A stretch of DNA of 48,843 nt from Acinetobacter sp. WC-141 (GTDB lineage: Bacteria > Pseudomonadota > Gammaproteobacteria > Pseudomonadales > Moraxellaceae), in contig NZ_AMSS01000084.1 in assembly GCF_000313935.1 (NCBI RefSeq), positions 1-48,843 of the forward strand, written 5' to 3'. The notes under the pieces are model-generated. The model was not told where the DNA came from and searched no databases. It saw nothing but the letters and a program-made list of their open reading frames with translations. The position numbers and the translations under genes were made by a program. The stretch's first letter is position 1. Every line of letters starts with the position of its first letter. This document shows positions 10,392 to 21,572 of the stretch, piece after piece.

Positions 10392-11318
10392 TTAATACGG
10401 GGTATAAAAAGCCCCTAATTCATTTAAATTGGTATTGATAGGTAAAGGCCAAACATTACTGGATAAACTATCCGCAATGTATAGATCATAACCGCCACGG
10501 CTTCCTGTCTGCCCTGCAAGAGATACCACCATATAACGTTGGTCTAAAGGCGCTGGGTCTGAAGTGTCGACGGTAGTACTGTTAAATGGCAAACGTGTGG
10601 TTTGTTTATTAGCCATATCATAAGTATAAATCTGATCGTGGGCATTTGTTGAGCTATACCAACGCACATATAAGAACCGGCTTCCTTGCCACCATACCGG
10701 ATAATATGAAGCAATATTGGTCAGCTGTGTATCATAGGCGCCCGACTGATCAATACTAAAAATTCTAGAATTATTCCCAGCACCTTTCGCATATAAAATT
10801 TGAGTGGTATTCATCATTGGATAAGGCATTGACTCCTCAATATCCCAACCATTTTGAGTAACCGAAGTAATCGTACGATCCGTCATTTTGACGATTTTTA
10901 AATCGCCATTTTGTTTAAAAATAATACGCTGGTTATCTATGAATTTAGGATCTTCATCACGTTTATTATTCCCCTGAGTTAAGTTAATGGGTAACTCACT
11001 ACTTCCCACTTTCCAAGCATATACATCCCATGCATCTCCATAGTGTTGCCCATAAGCTACTCCCATGAACGTTAACCATTTTCCATCTGGAGAAAAATGA
11101 CCATTCATCATATGGTCGATTTTCCAATTTGCACCCAGTAATGTGGTCTGTTGCGTTGTGAAGTTATAAAGATAAAGCTTACTGTCCCATGCGTCATAAT
11201 CACTATAACGATGAAATACTAATTTTCCATAAAAGATCGGGGCTGTAGCAGCATGCAGTTGAAATAAACAATTGAAAAACATGATCCCAATGCATAAGAG
11301 TTTTTGTATTTTTTTCAA
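10392..11318 (-). CDS. Secreted TolB-like beta-propeller protein
   Basis: Function unknown. The 308-residue protein has an N-terminal signal peptide (hydrophobic stretch, cleavage near HAATA) and repeated blades of the PD40/TolB type, such as GHFSPDGKWLTFMG, EDPKFIDNQRIIF and PVWWQGSRFLYV. Such propellers usually bind proteins or glycans in the periplasm. The start is a TTG codon (CAA at 11316-11318 on the plus strand), chosen because GAGAA lies 7 bases upstream and the signal peptide begins MKKIQK. It is not tolB itself: no tol-pal genes are nearby and the N-terminal TolB domain is absent. Confidence 0.7.
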   Translation of the reverse strand: MKKIQKLLCIGIMFFNCLFQLHAATAPIFYGKLVFHRYSDYDAWDSKLYLYNFTTQQTTLLGANWKIDHMMNGHFSPDGKWLTFMGVAYGQHYGDAWDVYAWKVGSSELPINLTQGNNKRDEDPKFIDNQRIIFKQNGDLKIVKMTDRTITSVTQNGWDIEESMPYPMMNTTQILYAKGAGNNSRIFSIDQSGAYDTQLTNIASYYPVWWQGSRFLYVRWYSSTNAHDQIYTYDMANKQTTRLPFNSTTVDTSDPAPLDQRYMVVSLAGQTGSRGGYDLYIADSLSSNVWPLPINTNLNELGAFYTPY

Positions 11319-11389
11319 AATTATATTCTCTTGATATAAATAGAAATTATCATTTGAATGACAATTTAAAAGTTCGTTTCTTATAAAAG

Positions 11390-11424
11390 AAAAGGCTTTG
11401 TCTTAAATTAGAACAAAGCCTTTT
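11390..11424 (-). terminator. Terminator after the gyrB-cybC end of the dnaA cluster
   Basis: A 12-bp perfect inverted repeat (AAAAGGCTTTGT at 11390-11401 and its complement at 11413-11424). The A-rich left flank makes a U-run on the minus strand, beyond the cytochrome b562 stop codon. Confidence 0.75.
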
Positions 11425-11445
11425 CTTCAATCATCATAAAAAGAA

Positions 11446-11838
11446 TTATCTAAATTTTTTATGATTTTCATTTCGAATTTTGACTAAATTCATTGCTTCA
11501 GTTTTTGCTTGATCTAAGTGTCCTTGCTCAACTAATGCAGTTACTTTATCAATCTCGGCAACAAGCTGATCTAAACCAGCTTGGTACTCTTTTACCTGTA
11601 CATTTCCTGAAGGTAAACCTTCAAGTTTATGCGGCAAATATTGCTTAGAAGAAACTGCTGCTTCACGCATTACAACAAGCTGTTGTTTCGCATTAGCAGC
11701 ATCTTTCGCTTCAGCAAATGCTTTAGTGCTCTTAGCTAAAGTTTTCATATTTGTTTCTAGGTCTGCTGCCCAAACAGCAGAACTTCCTAAAAACGCACAT
11801 GAAATTAATAGACTCGCTAATAATTTCTGACCCATCAT
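11446..11838 (-). CDS. cybC: Soluble cytochrome b562
   Basis: Periplasmic four-helix-bundle haem protein of unclear physiological role. The 130-residue precursor has a 24-residue signal peptide ending AVWA. The mature form begins ADLETNM and is 106 residues long, like the E. coli protein. The haem ligands fall at the same mature positions as in E. coli: Met7 and His102 (in RNENHKKFR). It starts 37 bp after gyrB on the same strand, so it is probably read through from gyrB, although AGGGAGA gives it its own strong ribosome binding site. Two adjacent ATGs are possible; the first is used. Confidence 0.88.
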   Translation of the reverse strand: MMGQKLLASLLISCAFLGSSAVWAADLETNMKTLAKSTKAFAEAKDAANAKQQLVVMREAAVSSKQYLPHKLEGLPSGNVQVKEYQAGLDQLVAEIDKVTALVEQGHLDQAKTEAMNLVKIRNENHKKFR

Positions 11839-11875
11839 CTTCTCTCCCTAGACTGATTTAGAATCGTGTTATGAA

Positions 11876-14353
<2,478 letters not shown>

Positions 14354-14396
14354 CTAGCAAATATAGGTTTATTCAAAGATGGGTAACATCAAAAAA

Positions 14397-15479
14397 TTAT
14401 GGTGAAGCAAGACTAACTTGACCGGATTCAACATTGAATAATTGATATGAAATAGACAAATCATGTAAGTGTTTTTTTACCGATGCATGATCTAAAGTTG
14501 TCATAAAAACCTGGCTACCAAGTTGGCTTAATCGTTCAATTAAACGTTGTTGTGCGGTTAAGTCTAATTCTGCTGTCAGATCATCTAATAATACCACAGT
14601 TTCCTTATTACTCGCATGCAACATTGCAATTTGTGACAGTTTTAAGGCAATAATCAGCAGTTTTTTCTGACCTCTTGATAAAACTACATCAGCATGTCCA
14701 TAAGGGGTTTTTAAGCGCAAATCTGCACGATGTGGACCATATTCGGTATAACGTCGTTCGATGTCTTTTTGGTGTTGATTAAGCAGGTCTTGCATGAGCC
14801 CCTGCTCTGTATGAAAACCTGGACTGTATTCCAGTTCAATTTCAAGATCAGGAAGCAATTGGCTCAAATCATTTTGAAAAAAGACATTCCATTGTTCCAC
14901 AATACCCAAGCGCTGAGAGTGCAAAATTTCGCCATAGTCACTCAGCATTTTGTTCCAAGGTTCCAAATCGGCCAATGTCAAATTTCTTTGGGTTTTAAGT
15001 AAAGTATTTCGCTGTTTTAATGCACGCGAATAGTATTGCCATGCAAAATAAAACTCAGGTTCCACGTGGAACATCAACCAATCCAAAAGTTGGCGTCGTG
15101 GTTTTGCACCATGGTCAATAATATCTGTACTTTGTGGATCTAAATGCTGCAAAGGAAGTAATTTAGCAAGTTGACCTTGGGTAGCCACGGTATCGCCATT
15201 GACTTTCATCAACTGTTCACCAGAGGCCATTTTTTGCATACCAATTTTCTCAGTACTGGACTGTGCAAAGACAATCGCATCTTCGGCAGCATACTGAATA
15301 TAATTTTTTGGAATATGGGTGCGAAACGATCGCCCTGTTGCAAGCAAATGAATTGCTTCCAAAATTGAGGTTTTACCTGAACCGTTCGCGCCATAAAATA
15401 TATTAAACGGCTGCAACCCTTGGAGTGCAACCGTTTTTAAATTACGCACACGTTCGATATTTAAACGCGTAAGATGCAT
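14397..15479 (-). CDS. recF: DNA replication and repair protein RecF
   Basis: SMC-like ATPase that helps load RecA at gapped DNA with RecO and RecR. The 360-residue protein has Walker A GANGSGKT (residues 30-37), the ABC-type signature LSRGQKKLL and Walker [13 protein letters not shown]. It lies 14 bp downstream of dnaN. The gene contains a perfect parS-like palindrome at 15058-15073, so part of its coding sequence is probably also under selection as a ParB site. Confidence 0.96.
   Translation of the reverse strand: MHLTRLNIERVRNLKTVALQGLQPFNIFYGANGSGKTSILEAIHLLATGRSFRTHIPKNYIQYAAEDAIVFAQSSTEKIGMQKMASGEQLMKVNGDTVATQGQLAKLLPLQHLDPQSTDIIDHGAKPRRQLLDWLMFHVEPEFYFAWQYYSRALKQRNTLLKTQRNLTLADLEPWNKMLSDYGEILHSQRLGIVEQWNVFFQNDLSQLLPDLEIELEYSPGFHTEQGLMQDLLNQHQKDIERRYTEYGPHRADLRLKTPYGHADVVLSRGQKKLLIIALKLSQIAMLHASNKETVVLLDDLTAELDLTAQQRLIERLSQLGSQVFMTTLDHASVKKHLHDLSISYQLFNVESGQVSLASP
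15058..15073. other. parS-like ParB binding site inside recF
   Basis: GGTTCCACGTGGAACA contains the perfect palindrome GTTCCACGTGGAAC, identical in its 14-bp core to the site at 535-550. It lies about 3.4 kb from the middle of oriC, the closest of the three sites. Confidence 0.85.
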
Positions 15480-15493
15480 ATTAGATAGCCAAA

Positions 15494-16642
15494 TTATACA
15501 CGCATCGGCATAACTACATAAGTTTGATCAGTATGTGCTGGGTCTTGAACCAAAACAGACTGATTCGCTTCACTCATACTCATATTTACGTCATCGCCAT
15601 CAAGTACACCCAATACTTCCAGTAAATATTGCGCATTAAATGACATTTCAAGCGGTACATTTTGATATTGGATAGCTAAATCTTCAATAGCCTCATCTTG
15701 CTCAGGGTTGTTCGCACGAAGCTGTAAAGAATCTTGATTAAAATTCAAGAAAACGCCACGTAACTTTTCATTACTCAAAATTGCAACACGTTGTAATGAT
15801 TGCTTAAACACATCATGGCTAATTAATACATGTTTATCGCCACCACGTGGAATTACACGACGATAATCAGGGAATTTTCCATCAATCAATTTTGTCGTAA
15901 AACGAACAGTAATGTTACCCTGTTCCTTATCACGACTTGGCGTATTGATGGTTACATTTAGCAATTCACGACCAATCAATAATGTTAATTGTTCATCTTC
16001 AATGCTCAGTAAACGCTGTAATTCACCCACAGCTTTACGAGGTACAATGGCCTGAACCAATTGAGACGATGTAGAAGAAGCGGTAATTTCACAAAGTGCT
16101 AAACGGTGACCATCTGTTGTTACTGCACGTAATTGATTTTCATCAATTTCCAATAAAGTACCCGTTAAATAGAAACGTACATCTTGTACAGCCATCGCAA
16201 AAGCAGTTTTTTCAAATAAACGCTTTAACTCACGTTGAGTTACCTGTACTTGAGTACCTTGACTATTTTCAGTCGTCAATAATGGATAATCTTCTGCTGG
16301 TAAAGTCCCTAATACAAAACGGCTATTACCAGATTTTAAGATACATCTTTGATCTTCAGTAATTTGTAAATCAATTAATGCAGCTGTAGGCAATGATTTA
16401 CAAATTTCCATTAACTTACGAGCAGGGACTGTTGTTTCCCCTGCTTCAAGGCATGCCCCTTCTGTTAAAACAGTGCTCGCAACCAGCTCGACTTCTAAAT
16501 CAGAACCAGTAATGGTGAGCGCCTGAGCATTAGTCTGAATTTTGACGTTTGAAAGAATATTCAATGTATGACGACGTTCTACCGCACCGACAACATGCGA
16601 TAAAACATTGAGTAAACTTTCTTTAGCGATTTTCAAACGCAC
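15494..16642 (-). CDS. dnaN: DNA polymerase III beta subunit (sliding clamp)
   Basis: Ring-shaped processivity clamp for DNA polymerase III. The 382-residue protein shows the three repeated clamp domains of about 120-130 residues each, beginning [24 protein letters not shown] and ending with VMPMRV, as usual for DnaN. It lies between dnaA and recF, with about 97 bp after dnaA. Length and layout are normal. Confidence 0.97.
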   Translation of the reverse strand: MRLKIAKESLLNVLSHVVGAVERRHTLNILSNVKIQTNAQALTITGSDLEVELVASTVLTEGACLEAGETTVPARKLMEICKSLPTAALIDLQITEDQRCILKSGNSRFVLGTLPAEDYPLLTTENSQGTQVQVTQRELKRLFEKTAFAMAVQDVRFYLTGTLLEIDENQLRAVTTDGHRLALCEITASSTSSQLVQAIVPRKAVGELQRLLSIEDEQLTLLIGRELLNVTINTPSRDKEQGNITVRFTTKLIDGKFPDYRRVIPRGGDKHVLISHDVFKQSLQRVAILSNEKLRGVFLNFNQDSLQLRANNPEQDEAIEDLAIQYQNVPLEMSFNAQYLLEVLGVLDGDDVNMSMSEANQSVLVQDPAHTDQTYVVMPMRV

Positions 16643-16739
16643 GATTCATTCCTCTAGCAACTTGGAGCAAATATTTCATTTTTTAGCTGTGTACTATGCT
16701 GCACTTACGTAGACTTTGCAACAAGGTCTTATTATTTCA

Positions 16740-18146
16740 TTAACTCTGAAGTAGACGTAGTAGATTTTTATAATCTTCATCAAAAATTGGATCTTCTTCT
16801 CGCAAACTTGCTACTTTTTCACAAGCATGCATCACAGTACTATGATCACGCCCACCAAAAGCCATTCCAATTTCTGGAAAACTATCACCGGTCAACTCAC
16901 GAGCAAGCCCCATTGCCAACTGACGTGGTCGAGCATAAATTCGTGTGCGTTTCGGCCCTACTAATTCTTTTAAAGGGATACGGAAATATTCACTCACTAC
17001 ACGTTGAATATTTTCTACACTAATTGTTCGTGCACGAATAGCCAATACATCTTTTAAAGACTCACGAACAACATCAAGATCGATCGGCGCACCTTTAAAA
17101 CGGGAAATTGCAACGACTTTATTAAGTGCCCCTTCAAGTTCACGCACGTTAGCCACAACTTGTTGTGCAATAAATAATGCACAATTTCGAGGTAAATCAA
17201 CGCCGCTATTTTCCGCTTTCTTTAATAAAATTTCGATACGAGTTTCAATATCTGGTGGTTCAACCCCTACTGAAAGTCCCCAAGAAAAACGGGAAACTAA
17301 ACGCGGATCTAACTCTGTTAATTCTTTTGGATAACGGTCTGAAGTTAAAATAATTTGTTTAGATTCATCAAGTAAGGCATTAAATGTATAGAAGAACTCA
17401 ACTAGACTCGCCTCTTTACCTGCTAAAAGATGAATATCATCCACCAACAATAAATCTAAAGAACGGCAGTTCTTCTTAAACTCTTCTACTTTGCCTTTTT
17501 GTAAAGAACTCACAAAATCCTGAACAAAACTCTCAGAAGTCATATACATCACACGAGCATTGGGTTTGGCCTGTAATAAAGCATTACCAACTGCCTGCAT
17601 TAAGTGAGTCTTACCTAGTCCTGTAGGACCATATAAAAACAAAGGGTTATGCTGTGAAGCACCTAATTGCGTTAATACTTTTCTACATGTTTCAGCTGCC
17701 ATCTGGTTCGAACGGCCTTCAACAAATAAAGAAAAAGTAAACTGGGGATTAAGCAGCTTCTTTTTCGCTGTTTTGGGATTTACCACACTATTCGTATTGG
17801 GACTAGCAATAGAATCGGGTTCTTTTTTTACTTTAATGCTTGGTGGTGGCGAACTTTGCAAAGCGGCCGTAGTGGTTGCTGGTTGTTCACTCGACGACAA
17901 AATACTCCCAGGACGAGAATCAACTAAAATCTCAACCTGACGGACACGCCCTTCTGACAACTGTTCAGCCAATATAGAAATTAATTCTAAATGATTCTCT
18001 TGAATGTAACGCGTCCAATAAGGGTTAGGAGCATAGAGACGTAGTATCCCTTCTACTTCTTCAGCAACTAATGGGCGAATCCACATCGCAAAGACGTTAT
18101 CAGAGAGCTCTTGTCGCAAGCGAGTTAAGCAGTCTGTCCAAAGCAT
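16740..18146 (-). CDS. dnaA: Chromosomal replication initiator protein DnaA
   Basis: Binds DnaA boxes and melts oriC to start replication. The 468-residue protein has an N-terminal helicase-loading domain I (1-75) and a low-complexity linker (about 80-130, rich in Ser, Pro, Thr). The AAA+ domain carries Walker A GPTGLGKT (173-180) and Walker B LLLVDDIHL (232-240). The C-terminal helix-turn-helix has the signature GGRDHSTVMHACEKV. It reads away from oriC, which directly adjoins its start, so several DnaA boxes lie in or near its promoter and autoregulation is likely. Confidence 0.98.
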   Translation of the reverse strand: MLWTDCLTRLRQELSDNVFAMWIRPLVAEEVEGILRLYAPNPYWTRYIQENHLELISILAEQLSEGRVRQVEILVDSRPGSILSSSEQPATTTAALQSSPPPSIKVKKEPDSIASPNTNSVVNPKTAKKKLLNPQFTFSLFVEGRSNQMAAETCRKVLTQLGASQHNPLFLYGPTGLGKTHLMQAVGNALLQAKPNARVMYMTSESFVQDFVSSLQKGKVEEFKKNCRSLDLLLVDDIHLLAGKEASLVEFFYTFNALLDESKQIILTSDRYPKELTELDPRLVSRFSWGLSVGVEPPDIETRIEILLKKAENSGVDLPRNCALFIAQQVVANVRELEGALNKVVAISRFKGAPIDLDVVRESLKDVLAIRARTISVENIQRVVSEYFRIPLKELVGPKRTRIYARPRQLAMGLARELTGDSFPEIGMAFGGRDHSTVMHACEKVASLREEDPIFDEDYKNLLRLLQS

Positions 18147-18596
18147 GTGTATCCCCTATTTCTGCGTTTTTAAATTCAAATAATCTAAAGATTAACCCTT
18201 CCTGATGAGAAGGGGTCGCCATTCTAACCAAGTTATCCACATCTGTCATGACGATTTCGATTGATTTTGCCTAAAAAGAAAACTCTTGTGAATAAATTTA
18301 AATTCAAAACCACCTGTGTATAACTTTTTGCACAACCTGTGGATAAATTAACACATAAACTTATCCACAATCCATAAATATAATAGAAACAGAGTTATCA
18401 ACAACTCAAATACATGTTTTTTAAATTTAAAAGTTCGAAATCCACAGAAAAAGTTGCTCCTAATAAGAATAAATATAAATTTTAAAATTTGAATTTATTT
18501 AATAGGGGCGAGATCTTTTGTGGATAACTACAAAATATGAATTTAAATTCAAATGCAGCAAATCAAAGCCAAGATGATATCTTGTTTTGTTGATAA

Positions 18597-18622
18597 GTGT
18601 GTATATAAGGTGTGTATATAAT
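18597..18622. repeat. Two tandem 13-mers in oriC, possible DNA unwinding element
   Basis: GTGTGTATATAAG (18597-18609) is followed directly by GTGTGTATATAAT (18610-18622). Tandem AT-rich 13-mers next to DnaA boxes are the hallmark of the melting region in E. coli oriC, though the sequence here differs. DnaA boxes flank the pair at 18588 and 18653. The repeat is certain; the role is inferred. Confidence 0.6.
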
Positions 18623-18759
18623 AAAAGTTCTAATGAAAATAGACAATTACTTTGTGCATAACTTTGAAAACTATATATTGCACTAAATTATGACACTCAG
18701 AAAAAAGAAGTAGAGAGATTAAAAATTTGGGTTAAATACAAAACTTTCTTGGTTTTTCA

Positions 18760-18788
18760 TTGACAGCGTAAACATTGCACAATAAAAT
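18760..18788 (+). promoter_or_regulatory. rpmH promoter
   Basis: A perfect TTGACA -35 box (18760-18765), a 17-bp spacer and a TAAAAT -10 box (18783-18788) lie about 40 bp before the rpmH start. It probably drives rpmH-rnpA-yidD-yidC at high level. Confidence 0.85.
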
Positions 18789-18828
18789 CGCGGACCTTTA
18801 TAGAAAGATCATTTTTGGGAGTTTCGAT

Positions 18829-18963
18829 ATGAAACGTACTTTCCAGCCATCTGAATTAAAGCGTAAACGCGTTCATGGTTTCCGTGCTCGTATGGCAACT
18901 AAAGCTGGTCGTCAAGTATTAGCTCGTCGTCGTGCAAAAGGTCGTCATAGCTTAACTGTTTAA
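18829..18963 (+). CDS. rpmH: 50S ribosomal protein L34
   Basis: Small basic large-subunit ribosomal protein of 44 residues. It starts [14 protein letters not shown] and has the family core [20 protein letters not shown]. The ATG at 18829 has GGGAG upstream at 18818-18821; a longer frame from 18775 begins within the promoter region and is rejected. First gene of the rpmH-rnpA-yidD-yidC group next to oriC. Confidence 0.98.
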
Positions 18964-18992
18964 TACTGTTACGCTGACCAGACTTGGGTGTG

Positions 18993-19385
18993 ATGACACT
19001 TTACAATTTTAGCACAGATGTGCGAATACGCTGTGCTGCAGATTATAAAAGTGTATTCGATGGTGCGCTTTTTAAAGTGCATCAACCCCATTTTTTATTT
19101 CTTGCAAAATTAACCGAACAGCCTAATAGCCGTTTGGGTATTGTTGTTGCTAAGAAAAAAGTGCGCCGTGCGCATGAAAGAAATCGAATAAAACGTCTTG
19201 CTCGTGAGAGCTTTCGTCTACATCAGCCGAATTTTGGATCAGACATAGATGTTGTGGTAATGCCGAAAGTCGGTATAGAAGCGATTACGAATGCTGAGCT
19301 ATATCAACAATTAGATTTTGCTTGGCAAAAATTACAACGCTTAGCAAAAAAACATTCTAAAGTTGGCACAAACTCGCAAAATTAA
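18993..19385 (+). CDS. rnpA: Ribonuclease P protein component
   Basis: Protein cofactor of RNase P, which trims the 5' end of pre-tRNAs. The 130-residue basic protein has the RNR signature in [15 protein letters not shown] and the usual N-terminal F-rich substrate-binding strand. It starts at the ATG reading MTLYNFS, 29 bp after rpmH; an in-frame TTG nine bases upstream is less likely. Translation may be coupled to its neighbours. Confidence 0.95.
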   Translation: MTLYNFSTDVRIRCAADYKSVFDGALFKVHQPHFLFLAKLTEQPNSRLGIVVAKKKVRRAHERNRIKRLARESFRLHQPNFGSDIDVVVMPKVGIEAITNAELYQQLDFAWQKLQRLAKKHSKVGTNSQN

Positions 19386-19395
19386 GAGATAGCCA

Positions 19396-19716
19396 ATGGT
19401 TCGTTTTCTACGTTGGTTGATTCGACTGTATCAAATTGCGATTAGTCCGCTTCTTGGACCCCGTTGTCGTTATATCCCGACTTGTTCCCAATATGCGATA
19501 GAAGCATTGCAAACTCATGGTGCGATAAAAGGCGTTTGGTTATCTTCTAAACGGATTTGTCGTTGTCATCCGTGGGGAGGATCTGGATATGATCCGGTAC
19601 CGCCAAAAGCAATTCGTTTTATTTCGTTTCATCAAATAGATTCTCAAACGCATCATGTTGCTGTACCCTTTCGTGATCGTTTACTGAAGCAAAATCTCTC
19701 TAACCATTTGGGGTAA
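19396..19716 (+). CDS. yidD: Membrane protein insertion efficiency factor YidD
   Basis: Small amphipathic inner-membrane-associated protein that aids YidC-dependent insertion. The 106-residue product has the family core [18 protein letters not shown] followed by [15 protein letters not shown]. It begins 10 bp after rnpA and ends 5 bp before yidC, the standard order. The C-terminal 30 residues after GYDPVP are less conserved in style and longer than the minimal family. Confidence 0.95.
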   Translation: MVRFLRWLIRLYQIAISPLLGPRCRYIPTCSQYAIEALQTHGAIKGVWLSSKRICRCHPWGGSGYDPVPPKAIRFISFHQIDSQTHHVAVPFRDRLLKQNLSNHLG

Positions 19717-19721
19717 TAGAT

Positions 19722-21482
19722 ATGCAACAATGGGCCAGGTTTGCAATTCTCGGGGCCATGTTTGTCACCGCATATTTGCTCATTTTGGCTTGGCAAAAAG
19801 ATTATGGAAATGCTGCAACTGCACCGCAAAAACAAGCGGCGGCTGTAAGTTCACATGAAGTATCTGCTGATTTGCCAAATGCTAAAAATGCAACAGTGGC
19901 TTCCGATGTGCCACAAGCAAATATTGCGCAGTCACAAACCACAGATGCAACTGCACCTGTGAATCAACAGCTTATTTCAGTACAAACTGACCTTTACCAT
20001 ATTTGGATCAATCCAAAGGGTGGTGATATTGTTCGTATTGAATTACTCTCACACGACAAAAGCAAAGACAGCGATCAGCCATTTGTTATGCTTGAAAATG
20101 ATGCCAAGCGTACATATGTTGCTCAATCTGGCTTAATTGGTTTGAATGGACCAGATAGCAGTCGTGGTGGTCGTCCTTTATATGCTGTTGAAAAAACATC
20201 ATATACTTTGGCTGATGCTAAAGGTGTGCAGGATCAAAAGGGTCAATCTGAAAAAGTTTTAAACGTTCCGATGGTATTTAAGACACCTGAAGGCGTTGAA
20301 ATTATTAAAACTTTTACCTTTACCCAAGGGCAATATCCAATTGTTGTAAGACATCAAGTGATTAACCGTAGCCAACAAAGCTGGCAAGGTCAGATGTTTG
20401 GACAATTAAAGCGCGATAACTCTGAAGATCCTGGTAAATCTTCTCAAGGTATTTTCACTCTAGGAACTTTCTTAGGTGGAGCTTGGGGGACACCTGATTC
20501 ACACTACAACAAGCTTAAGTTTGCTAATTTCTCTGAAGAAAAAGTAAGTACTGAAGCGAAAGGTGGATGGGTTGCGATTGTTCAGCATTATTTTGTAAGT
20601 GCTTGGATTCCTGGGAATCTTAAACTGACTCAAGCGAATGGTCAGCCTTATGCAGCTAAACTTGAATCTCGTCAATCTGCTGATCATATGAATATCATTG
20701 GTTTTACCTCACCAGTGATTAATGTTCCTGCAGGCACTTCAATGGAAGTAGACGCAAAACTTTATTCAGGTCCGAAAGTACAATCTGAATTAAAAGATTT
20801 AGCGGTTGGCTTGAATCAAACTGTTGATTATGGCTGGTTATGGCCAATTGCCAAGTTATTGTTCTTAGGTCTTCAATTCTTCCATAGCATTGTAGGCAAC
20901 TGGGGATGGTCAATCATCTTACTTACCGTTATGGTGAAGATGATTTTGTGGCCTTTATCTTCAAAAAGTTATCGTTCTATGGCGAAAATGCGTGTGATTG
21001 CACCAGAAATGCAACGCATGAAAGAAGAGTTCGGTGAAGACCGTATGCGCTTCTCGCAAGAAATGATGGCTTTATACAAACGTGAACAAGTGAATCCTCT
21101 TTCGGGTTGTTTACCATTGTTGCTACAAATGCCAATTTTCCTTGCCTTGTACTGGGTACTCATGGAAAGTGTGGAATTACGTCACGCGCCATGGTTAGGC
21201 TGGATTCAAGACTTGTCAGCAATGGATCCTTGGTTCATCTTGCCGTTAATTATGGGTGCTACCATGTTTGCGCAGCAAATGTTGAACCCGCAACCGGCTG
21301 ATCCAATGCAGGCAAAAGTGTTCCGTATTATGCCGATTATGTTCACGGTATTTATGTTGTTCTTCCCTGCCGGTCTCGTACTGTACTGGATCGTGAACAA
21401 CAGTATTACTATTTTACAGCAGTCGTTTATTAATAAGAGCGTTGAGAAAAGTCGTATCAATAAGACTGAATCAGCTTCTTAA
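19722..21482 (+). CDS. yidC: Membrane protein insertase YidC
   Basis: Inserts and folds inner-membrane proteins alone or with SecYEG. The 586-residue protein has a first membrane segment at about residues 7-23, a Thr/Ala/Gln-rich linker and the large periplasmic beta domain typical of Gram-negative YidC. The C-terminal five-helix insertase core starts near residue 360 (GWLWPIAK, then GNWGWSIILLTVMVK) and includes QMPIFLALYWVL. Last gene of the rpmH group, followed by a terminator. Confidence 0.97.
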   Translation: MQQWARFAILGAMFVTAYLLILAWQKDYGNAATAPQKQAAAVSSHEVSADLPNAKNATVASDVPQANIAQSQTTDATAPVNQQLISVQTDLYHIWINPKGGDIVRIELLSHDKSKDSDQPFVMLENDAKRTYVAQSGLIGLNGPDSSRGGRPLYAVEKTSYTLADAKGVQDQKGQSEKVLNVPMVFKTPEGVEIIKTFTFTQGQYPIVVRHQVINRSQQSWQGQMFGQLKRDNSEDPGKSSQGIFTLGTFLGGAWGTPDSHYNKLKFANFSEEKVSTEAKGGWVAIVQHYFVSAWIPGNLKLTQANGQPYAAKLESRQSADHMNIIGFTSPVINVPAGTSMEVDAKLYSGPKVQSELKDLAVGLNQTVDYGWLWPIAKLLFLGLQFFHSIVGNWGWSIILLTVMVKMILWPLSSKSYRSMAKMRVIAPEMQRMKEEFGEDRMRFSQEMMALYKREQVNPLSGCLPLLLQMPIFLALYWVLMESVELRHAPWLGWIQDLSAMDPWFILPLIMGATMFAQQMLNPQPADPMQAKVFRIMPIMFTVFMLFFPAGLVLYWIVNNSITILQQSFINKSVEKSRINKTESAS

Positions 21483-21502
21483 TCGTTGAACTTTTGCTGA
21501 AT

Positions 21503-21540
21503 AAATCCGCTTAAGATGGTAATCTTAGGCGGATTTTTCT
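21503..21540 (+). terminator. yidC terminator
   Basis: A 15-bp stem with one G-U pair (AAATCCGCTTAAGAT at 21503-21517, complement at 21522-21536) is followed by a T-run. It lies 21 bp after the yidC stop codon and before mnmE. Confidence 0.9.
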
Positions 21541-21572
21541 TTGGCTGGATTTTAGGTTTTTAGGTGAATAAT

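Larger units (their letters stand above)
18147..18828. other. oriC: Chromosomal replication origin oriC
   Basis: Gene-free, AT-rich 0.68 kb between dnaA and rpmH. Perfect TTATNCACA DnaA boxes lie at 18233-18241 (+), 18315-18323 (-), 18338-18346 (-), 18361-18369 (+), 18519-18527 (-) and 18653-18661 (-). One-mismatch boxes TTATCAACA lie at 18395-18403 (+) and 18588-18596 (-). Two tandem 13-mers at 18597-18622 may mark the unwinding element. The 12-mer TTTRAATTYAAA is present at 18169, 18297, 18420 and 18542, with a partial copy at 18488. That 12-mer is also massively repeated at 38.0-38.6 kb. Confidence 0.93.
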
